From contig CAKZZM010000067.1 in the NCBI GenBank assembly GCA_937885465.1, positions 1-7,887 of the forward strand: DNA of 7,887 bases, in the 5' to 3' direction. Positions within the stretch are counted from its first letter, which is position 1. Every line of letters starts with the position of its first letter. The DNA comes from an uncultured Bacteroidales bacterium. GTDB lineage: Bacteria > Bacteroidota > Bacteroidia > Bacteroidales > Paludibacteraceae. The notes beneath the pieces were generated by a model, which saw nothing but the letters and a program-made list of their open reading frames with translations, made no database searches and was not told where the DNA came from. This document shows, in pieces, positions 1 to 6,502 of the stretch. The translations under genes were made by a program, and so were the position numbers.

Positions 1-551
1 GCACTTATATCTATGATTACAGTACGGACATGTCCGTCAAGCCCTATACGCTCACGCTGCGTTTGGCAGGCGAGTCACTAAGTCAGGAAGCGCGTGCACA
101 ACTCTATACGAATGCGGAGAAATACGGCATTTCCCATGCGCAGATACTTTTTCAGGAAGACGCCACTATCGAAGTACACCGGCTGAACGAGACGGAAGTG
201 ATGCGCGACTGGTTAGCCTCCACCGAGCAGCAACTGCGTCAGCGCGACGACAGCATCCGCGCACTCCGGCAGCAGTTAGATGCCTATGAAGCACTCGTTC
301 TGCCTGCGGAGCAAATCAGCAACGAACTGCGCGCACAGTGGTCGTCCATTGACCGGATCACCCTTGCCCGCGCAGATTCCACCGTGCTGCTCGTTATCAC
401 AGAGAAACAGGACGCACCCCATGAGCAGGAGATCCTCAGTCAGGAAGACCTCACGCGTATCGAGCAGTGGCTCGCTATCCGTCTGAATATCCCGTCTGTT
501 CAGGTCATCAAAACAAACCAAGCTGACATTAACCGGCATAAGAACAAATAG
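1..551 (+). CDS. DUF389-family membrane protein, C-terminal part (5' end outside window)
   Basis: The reading frame is open from base 3, so the gene starts upstream of the window; the first ATG at 30 is probably internal. About 183 codons are visible and there is no membrane segment in them. The visible part has a beta-rich stretch (TLTLRLAGESL), a probable coiled coil at about residues 55-95 counted from the ATG at 30 (STEQQLRQRDDSIRALRQQL), and a final alpha/beta domain (ISNELRAQWSSIDRITLAR ... IEQWLAIRLNIPSVQVI). From memory, this order matches the soluble tail that follows the DUF389 membrane domain in Bacteroidota proteins, which have unknown function in the inner membrane. The assignment is family-level recognition only, because the diagnostic membrane domain is not in the window. 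It ends with TAG at 549-551, and repeats begin nine bases later. Confidence 0.65.
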   Translation, partial: TYIYDYSTDMSVKPYTLTLRLAGESLSQEARAQLYTNAEKYGISHAQILFQEDATIEVHRLNETEVMRDWLASTEQQLRQRDDSIRALRQQLDAYEALVLPAEQISNELRAQWSSIDRITLARADSTVLLVITEKQDAPHEQEILSQEDLTRIEQWLAIRLNIPSVQVIKTNQADINRHKNK

Positions 552-559
552 CTCTCAAT

Positions 560-735
560 AGTGGAGAACGTCTGGGGCGTGGACGGCTCGTCCGCGTTAG
601 CGCAAGCGGTACATAGCGCAAGCGGTACTTTGTGATAACGTCTGGGGCGTGGACGGCTCGTCCGCGTTCAAATAGTGGAGAACGTCTCTGAACGTTGCAC
701 CTTCGTACTTCGTACATAGCGCAAGCGGTATTTTG
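560..735. repeat. Cluster of modular palindromic repeats (left cluster)
   Basis: This cluster lies between the DUF389-type gene and the hairpin at 776. A 32-bp segment beginning AACGTCTGGGGCGTGG is present exactly twice, at 567-598 and 637-668. It contains the palindrome GGACGGCTCGTCC. The 14-mer AGCGCAAGCGGTAC is at 599-612 and 615-628, and its first 13 bases recur at 718-730. A minus-strand copy of the 24-bp unit found in the flavodiiron gene lies at 674-697 with two differences. Bases 560-628 recur in inverted orientation at 5958-6026 with three mismatches in 69. No open frame in the cluster looks like a gene. Confidence 0.85.
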
Positions 736-775
736 TTATACAGGTGCAATAATAATTTGTAACTTTGCGTCTTCA

Positions 776-811
776 AAAAAATGACACTCAAATTTGCGAG
801 TGTCATTTTTT
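776..811. terminator. Perfect 14-bp palindrome with A and T tracts, probable bidirectional terminator
   Basis: Bases 776-789 (AAAAAATGACACTC) pair exactly with 798-811 (GAGTGTCATTTTTT) around an 8-base loop. The G/C-containing core is followed by T6 on the + strand and, because the A tract is T on the other strand, also on the - strand. It is the first good terminator after the DUF389-type gene, about 225 bases past its stop. Its loop holds the -33 element of the promoter at 793-824, so it may also affect initiation. Confidence 0.7.
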
Positions 812-824
812 CGTTGTATCTTTG
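793..824 (+). promoter_or_regulatory. Bacteroidota-type promoter
   Basis: TTTG at 793-796 and TATCTTTG at 817-824 are separated by 20 bases, which fits the TTTG/TAnnTTTG consensus of the Bacteroidota primary sigma factor. Initiation is expected near 831. Downstream lie the structured element at 1000-1147 and then the secreted-protein genes from 1257, so the transcript could be a separate RNA or a leader of about 425 bases. The -33 box is in the loop of the 776-811 palindrome. Confidence 0.55.
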
Positions 825-864
825 CAGCGAATTTGATTGTTTCGTATGGAAAAATCACAATTAT

Positions 865-888
865 GAACGCTCGTAGGCGTTCTCCACT
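865..888 (+). repeat. Diverged copy of the 24-bp repeat unit
   Basis: This stretch begins GAACGCTCG and ends GCGTTCTCCACT. It has the same 24-base length and ends as the unit repeated inside the flavodiiron gene at 7203-7250, with changes that keep the GAACG/CGTTC pairing (GAACGC with GCGTTC). It lies about 35 bases after the predicted transcription start. Confidence 0.65.
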
Positions 889-999
889 GTGCCGCCATCG
901 GCAGCGTGCAACGCCAATTGATGGCAAAATAAACAAAACCACCCGCCTATGGCATAAAACAACAGACAAACAACATACATAAATAAGCATTCAGCTAAA

Positions 1000-1147
1000 A
1001 GCTTGGGGTGTTGAAAACTGGACACTTTCAAACATTACCAACCAAGAACAAGGCTTTTGAGTGCTCATGCGTAAGCGTGAGCCTTGTTCGGTAGATATTT
1101 GGTTGGTAAAGGTAGTCCAGAATTCCTCAACACTCCGAATTGAAGCT
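1000..1147 (+). ncRNA. Candidate structured RNA, long interrupted hairpin of unknown family
   Basis: One nested set of pairings spans about 148 bases. 1000-1004 pairs with 1143-1147; 1005-1014 with 1127-1136 (ten pairs, one G-U); 1018-1023 with 1115-1120; 1035-1045 with 1099-1109 (eleven perfect pairs); 1046-1053 with 1082-1089; and 1064-1070 with 1075-1081 (one U-G). The apical loop is GTAA, a GNRA tetraloop. Internal loops lie at 1024-1034/1110-1114 and there is a 9-base bulge at 1090-1098. A T6 run at 1161-1166 could mark a 3' end. It lies between a promoter and a secreted-protein gene. It could be a free small RNA (the rod shape recalls 6S RNA), a leader element, or a short palindromic mobile element: AGCTAA occurs at both edges (993-998 and 1144-1149). 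The strand is inferred from the upstream promoter. I could not match it to a known family. Confidence 0.55.
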
Positions 1148-1256
1148 AACAAGCCTCACGTTTTTTGTGTGTATATACTTAACTAAATATTGTTAAGCGG
1201 AGTAAAGCCGAAAATCCGACAAAGAGTAGGCGCAACAATTACAATTCTTTAACATT
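1148..1256. other. Leader of the secreted-protein genes, no further strong element
   Basis: This gap holds a T6 run (1161-1166), a weak 6-bp hairpin CTTAAC/GTTAAG (1178-1183 with 1192-1197), and an A/T-rich run up to the ATG at 1257. A TTTG at 1164-1167 is followed 17 bases later by only a poor -7 match (AAATATTG, 1185-1192), so I do not call a separate promoter here. Confidence 0.4.
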
Positions 1257-2354
1257 ATGAAAAAGTTCCTCTTTTTCGCAGCCGCATTACTATGCGTAAC
1301 TACTGTAAATGCCAAAACATGGCGTATCAATTATGACGACAATGCCAACGCTGACTTCAAAACGCTCGCTGCGGCATGTGCTTCCACGCGGGTGAAGAAA
1401 GGTGATGTCCTCTATGTCGAACCTTGCTATCACAACGGCTCTACTTCTGACAACACTATCTCAAAAGCCGTCACCGTCATCGGACCGGGATGGGGATTCA
1501 AAGATGATGCAGAGGTTATATCAGCTTACTCCTCTGCTATATTCGCAAACGATGTTTATATTAAACACGACTCTGTAACTGTGAGAGGTATATACACGCT
1601 TGATGATATAGAAATCGGCGTATATGGTTCCAATACTGATTACCAAAACATAACTATAGAGCGTTGCCGAGCACGCAGTATTTATATTTCGAATAGTTAT
1701 TACGTTGCTCAAAATATTGTTATCCGCAACAACTATGTGGAGGGAGATATAGGCACCTCATCCCCATCTCGTGCTGACTATATTTCTATTGTAGGAAATA
1801 TTGTTTTAGGGCAGATTTGGTGCAACTCAAATACCGAAAGCACACTGATTGACCATAATACAATTATTGATCGTAATTCTAGTAACTTAATCACCAATAA
1901 CGGTATCAACACGCAAATCTACAATAACATTATAATCAACACCCACTCATCCTACAAGAACACCGCTATTTGCAATTTCGATGCATCGTATCCTATTCGC
2001 TATAACGTGTTCTCCATCGAAGCATCGTATGTCCCGCAACAAGCGGACGAAGGGAATAATGTCTATACTGCCCTCAATACCAACCATTATATCGGAGCAA
2101 CAAAAGAAAACACATTCAGTGGTAGCGTTACCCAAACAATGTTCGACCCCGCTGTCACTTATCAGGTGATGGATGGCAATGCTGCTAAAACGGCAGACCA
2201 AAATGGAGGCGAATGTGGTGCTTTTGGCGGCTCATACCCCTATGTACTGTGCGGACGCCCTGCCGGAACACCTTACCTATATGATATTGCTGTTCCTGAT
2301 AAGTCGGTTGACAATCAACTGAACGTGACCTTCAAAGTCAATGCCTCAAACTAA
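1257..2354 (+). CDS. Secreted right-handed parallel beta-helix protein
   Basis: The protein has 365 residues. Residues 1-19 form a signal peptide (two Lys, hydrophobic core, VNA before the cut); Cys13 lacks a lipobox, so it is probably not a lipoprotein. An N-terminal cap (about 20-85, ending VTVIGPGWGF) leads into short beta-helix coils at about 105-255, visible as repeated patterns such as NIVIRNNYVEG, LIDHNTIID, IYNNIIIN and IRYNVFS. The C-terminal end (about 310-365, GTPYLYDIAVPD) is a short beta segment; I see no sorting domain. This fold is shared by pectate-lyase-like enzymes, phage spikes and non-enzymatic adhesins; I see no catalytic residues that settle the choice, so the substrate is unknown. 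The ATG at 1257 is chosen because it gives the signal peptide. The next gene starts 29 bases downstream with no terminator between, so the two are probably co-transcribed. Confidence 0.8.
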   Translation: MKKFLFFAAALLCVTTVNAKTWRINYDDNANADFKTLAAACASTRVKKGDVLYVEPCYHNGSTSDNTISKAVTVIGPGWGFKDDAEVISAYSSAIFANDVYIKHDSVTVRGIYTLDDIEIGVYGSNTDYQNITIERCRARSIYISNSYYVAQNIVIRNNYVEGDIGTSSPSRADYISIVGNIVLGQIWCNSNTESTLIDHNTIIDRNSSNLITNNGINTQIYNNIIINTHSSYKNTAICNFDASYPIRYNVFSIEASYVPQQADEGNNVYTALNTNHYIGATKENTFSGSVTQTMFDPAVTYQVMDGNAAKTADQNGGECGAFGGSYPYVLCGRPAGTPYLYDIAVPDKSVDNQLNVTFKVNASN

Positions 2355-2383
2355 TAGGTGTCTTTAGATAAACCATTTTCGTT

Positions 2384-5300
2384 ATGAAAAGTAAGATATA
2401 TAAACGACCATGGCGGTTAGTGTCGCTCCTACTCTGCGCACTACTCTGTACCCCTGCTTTGGTATGGGGTGATGTGAGTAAAGCCGAGTATTGGATTGAC
2501 TCTGACCCGGGCTATGGCAGCGGCATAAACATGCCGCTCAGCGGGAATAATGTCACTACCGCTATCAATACCTCTGCGCTGGCAGAAGGTATGCACGCAT
2601 TAGGTATCAGAGCATACGGAAATAGCACTTGGGGACATACGTATGTCAGATACTTCTATGTCCCTTCACCATTGGCTGAAAATGCAGGAGATATTACAGG
2701 GGCTGAATATTGGTTAGACGATGACCCCGGATTCGGGAATGGTGTGACTATCCCATTTACAGCAGACCAACAAACGTTCGAATTCAGTCCCAATGAACTG
2801 GATACGCTGGCTTTTGGCGTACACCTGTTAGGAATGCGAGTAAGAATGGGAGAGCAATGGAGTGCTACATACACTCGCTCATTTGTTCACGCTAATATAC
2901 CGGCAACACTGACTACCGAAGCCGTCTATGGATATTGGGATTACGACACAGCACATGTGTTCTCCATTCCTTTCACCCTTGATGAAGAAGGCTTTGCGCT
3001 CGTCCAAACAACACTCTCAACAGAAGAACTCGAGTATGGATACCACACATTGGCGATATATGCTACAGCAAGCGACATCAATAGTGTAGTATATTACTTC
3101 GATGTATGCAAGAACGCTGTGCCAATGTTCGAGTTCTTGGATGAGAATATCTGCGTTGGCGATGAGGTAATCATCATCGACGAAACACAGGACGTACAGG
3201 CTAACACCACCTACTTATGGGATATGAACAGCGATGGTACGGCGGAATATACCGACCGCGGCGACATCGCCCATACATTCACACAAGCAGGTCGATATAC
3301 CGTCTCACTAACCGTACAAACAGGTGAAGGATGCGAGTCCACATTCTCGCGGGAAATATATGTCCATGCCAAGACTGCCCCGAGCGTCAGCCTGTCACGC
3401 TCTAAAAGCAGTATATGTATCGGCGATACCGTCACGTTTACTGCCACAGCATACAACGCTGGCGAGAACCCTGTGTTTGTATGGCTGCGTAACGGACAAG
3501 AAATAGCCGGAGCAGAAGGAACAACCCTCAAACTGAATGACCTTACCCACAACGAAACAGTCCAAGTCAAGGTCATAAGCGACAACCCGTGCTCGGAGAC
3601 ACGAACCGCTCTCTCATCCACGCTCACACAGACCGTGTATGACCTGCCGGACATACAACTGTCATTCGCTAATACCTACTACACCGACCAATCAGCATTT
3701 ACCTTCAGCTCCTTGGCAACACCTTCAGGTGGTACATTCTACCTCAACGATGCTACGGTAAGGCTCTTCAACCCCAAAACGAACGCTGTGGGCTCTTATA
3801 CCATCCGCTACGAGGTAACCAATAGCAACGGCTGTACGGCTGAAGCCGAGACAACGTTTGTGCTCAAAGAACGAGACAACGCCACACTCACCGTCACAGC
3901 AGGTGAAGGCGGCATTGTCAACGAGGTAAGCGGCACTTATACGGAAGGTACCGTCATTGAACTGGTAGCCACTCCCGACGAAGGATACCAATTCACAGGA
4001 TGGAGCGACGGTAATACCGACAACCCGCGCTCACTATCCCTCAACGAGAACACAACACTAACGGCAGCTTTTGAGCAAATAACATACATGGTTAAGTTTA
4101 TTGATGCGCTGACACAACTTGACATCGACAACGGAATGTATGAACATGGTACCATCACGGCTTCACCCGCCCAAGCTACAACAGGTACACTCGTCACGCT
4201 GAATGTCAGTGCGGACAAGGATTATGCCTTGAAGGATATCCATGTTTATGAAGGTGCTATAGATATAGCATCCGAAACGATAACCGCCACCGCCACTACC
4301 AACACCGGTTCGCACTTTAGCGTTGTCAGCGGTAGTTACGATAGCGACGGATGGTATGTTAACACGTCTTACTCAACTACTATAACTGCCCTTAATGGTG
4401 AAACGATTAGCAAGGTCGAACTTCTAATAGGATATAATAGTTGGGATGGTAATAAATCCATAGACCATGGTACGGTTACCAACACCGGTAGCGGCTCAGG
4501 TACAACGATGACCATTGAGGATATCAATGCTTCTTCTCTTACTATCACAAGCACATCAGGATTGGTTCAATTCAAATCCGCCACTATCTACTATGAGGCA
4601 TCTTCATTAGGCGAGGAGCAGACACTAACCGTAGTGCAAAGCGGAGAAGAGTACTCCTTCATAATGCCTGCCAATGAGGTGATTGTAAGTGCTGAATTTA
4701 TCTATACACTGCGCACTATCACGTTCATTGATGAGACATTAAGCGTTGTCGAGAACGGCAACTATGACAATGGTAGTGTCTCTGCCCATCCTGCCGTTCC
4801 GGCTATCGGAGAGATAGTGACTCTAAATATCACACCCAATGAAGGGTATGTACTTGATGAGTTGCATGTTTATGAAGGTGCTATAGAAATAGCATCCGAA
4901 ACGATAACCGCCACCGGCACTACCAACACCGGTTCGCACTTTAGCGTTGTCAGCGGTAAGTATGATAGCGACGGATGGTATAGCTGCAAGGGATATACTA
5001 CCACGATATCATCGCTCAACGGAGAGAAGATTTCACGAGTAGAGATGCTGATAGGCTATGGCTCTTGGGCTTCTACGAATAGTGTGAGTGCCGGAACAGT
5101 CACCGACACCGGCAGTGGCAAAGGCACTACAATGGTGGTGGACAACATCAATGCCACATCTGTCATCTTCGACAATACAAGCTCATCCTATTTCGAATTC
5201 AAATCCGCTACTATCTACTATGAGGCCTCTTCATTAGGCGAGGAGCAGACACTAACCGTAGTGCAAAGCGGAGAAGAGTACTCCTTCATAATGCCTGCCA

Positions 5301-5827
5301 ATGATGTGAGTGTCATGGCAACTTATATGGCTATCCCTAACCATACTTATGCCATCGTCCTCTATCTGTCAGATGACTGCTCGGAGATGAAACCTGCACT
5401 AATTGGAGACTTCAACCAATGGACTGACAATGTTGCAATGATCGAAACAACGGACAACGAAAATCGCACATGCTATACCTATAGTATTGATGACAAGGAT
5501 GGCAATGCCTTCAAAATCCGAGAGGTGAATGACAATTATTGGGATAATCAGCTGCAATACTACGATGTAGAAACGGCTACGTGGAACGACTTTGACAATA
5601 TGATACTCCCCGCGGCTTCGCAAGATACCACGTTAGTGTATGATTTCTCCAATCCAAACCTTTACCGCTTCAGCTTGTGTGACAACGCCGGTCACGACAC
5701 ACCGACTGCTGTTTCACAACCAAGCAGTGCAAACGCCGCTGAAGTAATCCTCTATCACGGCAATATCTACATCAGACGAGATGGAGATACCTACACCGTA
5801 CAAGGCATAAAAGCTAATATCGAGTAA
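2384..5827 (+). CDS. Large secreted multidomain surface protein (beta-sandwich, PKD and InlB-like repeats, CBM48-like domain)
   Basis: The protein has 1147 residues. Residues 1-29 are a signal peptide. Two clear related segments begin AEYWIDSDPGYGSG (34) and AEYWLDDDPGFGNG (107), with a weaker third at about 180-240. A PKD-like domain covers about 250-327 (YLWDMNSDG, HTFTQAGRYTVSLTV), followed by two Ig/PKD-like regions (about 332-417 and 420-495). An InlB-type repeat is at about 499-565 (EGYQFTGWSDG). Two 205-residue units follow (about 567-772 and 776-981), each an InlB-like repeat split by a nested beta-sandwich of about 110 residues. A domain at about 987-1098 carries GDFNQWTD, resembling CBM48/E-set glycogen-binding domains. 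The tail (1119-1147, GNIYIRRDGDTYTVQG) resembles the C-terminal ends of exported Bacteroidales proteins, possibly type IX secretion cargo. No enzyme active site is evident; adhesion or glycan binding is an inference. It is probably co-transcribed with the beta-helix gene and followed by the terminator at 5879. Confidence 0.85.
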   Translation: MKSKIYKRPWRLVSLLLCALLCTPALVWGDVSKAEYWIDSDPGYGSGINMPLSGNNVTTAINTSALAEGMHALGIRAYGNSTWGHTYVRYFYVPSPLAENAGDITGAEYWLDDDPGFGNGVTIPFTADQQTFEFSPNELDTLAFGVHLLGMRVRMGEQWSATYTRSFVHANIPATLTTEAVYGYWDYDTAHVFSIPFTLDEEGFALVQTTLSTEELEYGYHTLAIYATASDINSVVYYFDVCKNAVPMFEFLDENICVGDEVIIIDETQDVQANTTYLWDMNSDGTAEYTDRGDIAHTFTQAGRYTVSLTVQTGEGCESTFSREIYVHAKTAPSVSLSRSKSSICIGDTVTFTATAYNAGENPVFVWLRNGQEIAGAEGTTLKLNDLTHNETVQVKVISDNPCSETRTALSSTLTQTVYDLPDIQLSFANTYYTDQSAFTFSSLATPSGGTFYLNDATVRLFNPKTNAVGSYTIRYEVTNSNGCTAEAETTFVLKERDNATLTVTAGEGGIVNEVSGTYTEGTVIELVATPDEGYQFTGWSDGNTDNPRSLSLNENTTLTAAFEQITYMVKFIDALTQLDIDNGMYEHGTITASPAQATTGTLVTLNVSADKDYALKDIHVYEGAIDIASETITATATTNTGSHFSVVSGSYDSDGWYVNTSYSTTITALNGETISKVELLIGYNSWDGNKSIDHGTVTNTGSGSGTTMTIEDINASSLTITSTSGLVQFKSATIYYEASSLGEEQTLTVVQSGEEYSFIMPANEVIVSAEFIYTLRTITFIDETLSVVENGNYDNGSVSAHPAVPAIGEIVTLNITPNEGYVLDELHVYEGAIEIASETITATGTTNTGSHFSVVSGKYDSDGWYSCKGYTTTISSLNGEKISRVEMLIGYGSWASTNSVSAGTVTDTGSGKGTTMVVDNINATSVIFDNTSSSYFEFKSATIYYEASSLGEEQTLTVVQSGEEYSFIMPANDVSVMATYMAIPNHTYAIVLYLSDDCSEMKPALIGDFNQWTDNVAMIETTDNENRTCYTYSIDDKDGNAFKIREVNDNYWDNQLQYYDVETATWNDFDNMILPAASQDTTLVYDFSNPNLYRFSLCDNAGHDTPTAVSQPSSANAAEVILYHGNIYIRRDGDTYTVQGIKANIE
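4241..4681 (+). repeat. Internal gene duplication, first copy
   Basis: The unit has a conserved left end (4241-4357) and right end (4571-4681) matching 4865-4981 and 5198-5308. The left ends differ at 5 of 117 bases and the right ends at 3 of 111, including at synonymous sites. The centres (4358-4570 and 4982-5197) have diverged strongly but encode the same fold (LLIGYNSW and MLIGYGSW; GTVTNTGSGSGTT and GTVTDTGSGKGTT). Confidence 0.9.
4865..5308 (+). repeat. Internal gene duplication, second copy
   Basis: This is the partner of 4241-4681, offset by 624 bases at the left end and 627 at the right. The offset change comes from one extra codon in the diverged centre. Both copies stay in frame and neither has a stop. 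Together they encode most of residues 620-766 and 828-975 of the surface protein. Confidence 0.9.
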
Positions 5828-5878
5828 TAATCTCATTTAGCTACATATTCCTCAGCTACAAACTTATATAGCTACATA

Positions 5879-5920
5879 TACACCAAAGGCTGTCTGAGTT
5901 GTCAGACAGCCTTTGGTGTA
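5879..5920. terminator. 19-bp perfect hairpin terminator
   Basis: Bases 5879-5897 (TACACCAAAGGCTGTCTGA) pair exactly with 5902-5920 around the 4-base loop GTTG. It begins 52 bases after the stop of the large surface protein. The AAAGGCTGTCTGA core is, from memory, common in Bacteroidales terminators. The bases after it (CTGTTTAGG) are only weakly T-rich, so termination strength is inferred from the stem alone. It separates the secreted-protein genes from the rubredoxin operon. Confidence 0.75.
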
Positions 5921-5957
5921 CTGTTTAGGTTAGCCCCACATGGTAGCGTTACACGAA

Positions 5958-6112
5958 GTACCGCTTGCGCTAAGTACCGCTTGCGCTAACGCGGACGAGC
6001 CGTCCACGTCCCAGACGTTCGCCACTGCCAATCAACATCGCGGACGAGACGTCCGCGTCCCAAGAGAACGCTCGGAGGCGTTCGCCACGTCCCACGTTCT
6101 CCATTATTTATT
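5958..6112. repeat. Cluster of modular palindromic repeats (middle cluster)
   Basis: Bases 5958-6026 are the inverted copy of 560-628 (66 of 69 identical). They hold GTACCGCTTGCGCT twice, then the palindromic module GGACGAGCCGTCC. Bases 6027-6062 hold GCCAATCAACATC and a second palindromic module, CGCGGACGAGACGTCCGCG. A diverged copy of the 24-bp unit follows at 6066-6088, and the cluster ends CCCACGTTCTCCA. The 35 bases at 6014-6048 recur at 6249-6283 with one mismatch. No convincing gene is present. Confidence 0.85.
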
Positions 6113-6164
6113 GTCTATAATACTTATCATTTTGACTCCTATAATCAGTTTTTTTGTTTTTTTC

Positions 6165-6195
6165 TTTGGCTAATAAACTTTTTTTACTACCTTTG
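6165..6195 (+). promoter_or_regulatory. Bacteroidota-type promoter of the rubredoxin-flavodiiron operon
   Basis: TTTG at 6165-6168 and TACCTTTG at 6188-6195 are 19 bases apart, matching the TTTG/TAnnTTTG consensus. The start is expected near 6202, giving a leader of about 139 bases before the rubredoxin ATG at 6341. The surrounding sequence is T-rich, unlike the G/C-rich repeats on either side. Confidence 0.7.
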
Positions 6196-6208
6196 CGGCT
6201 ACTATGAC

Positions 6209-6306
6209 GTCGCGGGCGAGCCGTCCACGTCCCAAGAGAACGTTCGGAGACGTTCGCTACTGCCAATCAACATCGCGGACGAGCCGTCCGCGCCCCACGT
6301 TCTCCA
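6209..6306. repeat. Modular palindromic repeats within the operon leader (right cluster)
   Basis: The modules run in this order: a GGGCGAGCCGTCC-type palindrome, CCCAAGA, a 24-bp-unit relative (GAACGTTCGGAGACGTTC, from 6238), GCCAATCAACATC, the perfect 8-bp hairpin CGCGGACG/CGTCCGCG (6274-6281 with 6285-6292, loop AGC), and CCCACGTTCTCCA. Most of this array should be transcribed into the 5' leader of the rubredoxin mRNA; the last hairpin ends 48 bases before the ATG. Confidence 0.85.
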
Positions 6307-6340
6307 CATTAAAGAAGAATTCATATTAAAAATTGGAACT

Positions 6341-6502
6341 ATGAAAAAGTATGTATGTACAGTATGCGGGTATGTTTATGACCCCGAAGTAGGTGATCCT
6401 GATAGCGGTATTGCTCCGGGCACAGCATTTGAAGATATTCCGTCAGATTGGGTATGCCCTCTTTGCGGAGTTGGTAAAGAAGATTTTGAGCCGCAAGATT
6501 AA
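6341..6502 (+). CDS. Rubredoxin
   Basis: This 53-residue protein begins MKKYVCTVCGYVYDPEVGDP. It is a full-length rubredoxin: the four iron-binding cysteines are at 6, 9, 39 and 42 in the pairs CTVCG and CPLCG, with the conserved aromatic Tyr, Phe30 and Trp37 around them and the usual GDPDSGIAPGTAFEDIP stretch between. It is a cytoplasmic one-electron carrier with a single Fe(SCys)4 site. Its stop is one base before the flavodiiron start, so the two are almost certainly co-transcribed and probably translationally coupled; rubredoxin is the usual electron donor to flavodiiron proteins. The short A-rich leader (AAAATTGGAACT) before the ATG is typical of Bacteroidota. Confidence 0.97.
   Translation: MKKYVCTVCGYVYDPEVGDPDSGIAPGTAFEDIPSDWVCPLCGVGKEDFEPQD

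Noticed and set aside
560..735. CRISPR array
   Set aside because: The 32-bp direct repeat occurs only twice, contains its own dispersed modules, is found inverted elsewhere, and no cas genes are present.
760..767. TAACTTTG as a second promoter -7 box
   Set aside because: The nearest TTTG (732-735) is 24 bases upstream, too far for the usual 19-21 base spacing, and transcripts would meet the 776-811 hairpin at once.
1000..1147. Retron RNA, group II intron domain or integron attC site
   Set aside because: There is no reverse transcriptase or integrase nearby, and I do not see the conserved domain V or attC end sequences.
3211..3654. 147-codon open frame on the - strand
   Set aside because: It lies wholly within the large surface-protein gene, has no recognisable domain, and is a shadow of the + strand codon use.
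5940..6173. 77-codon + strand open frame over the middle repeat cluster
   Set aside because: It is translated repeat modules ending in a T-rich run; no start context and no protein-like composition.
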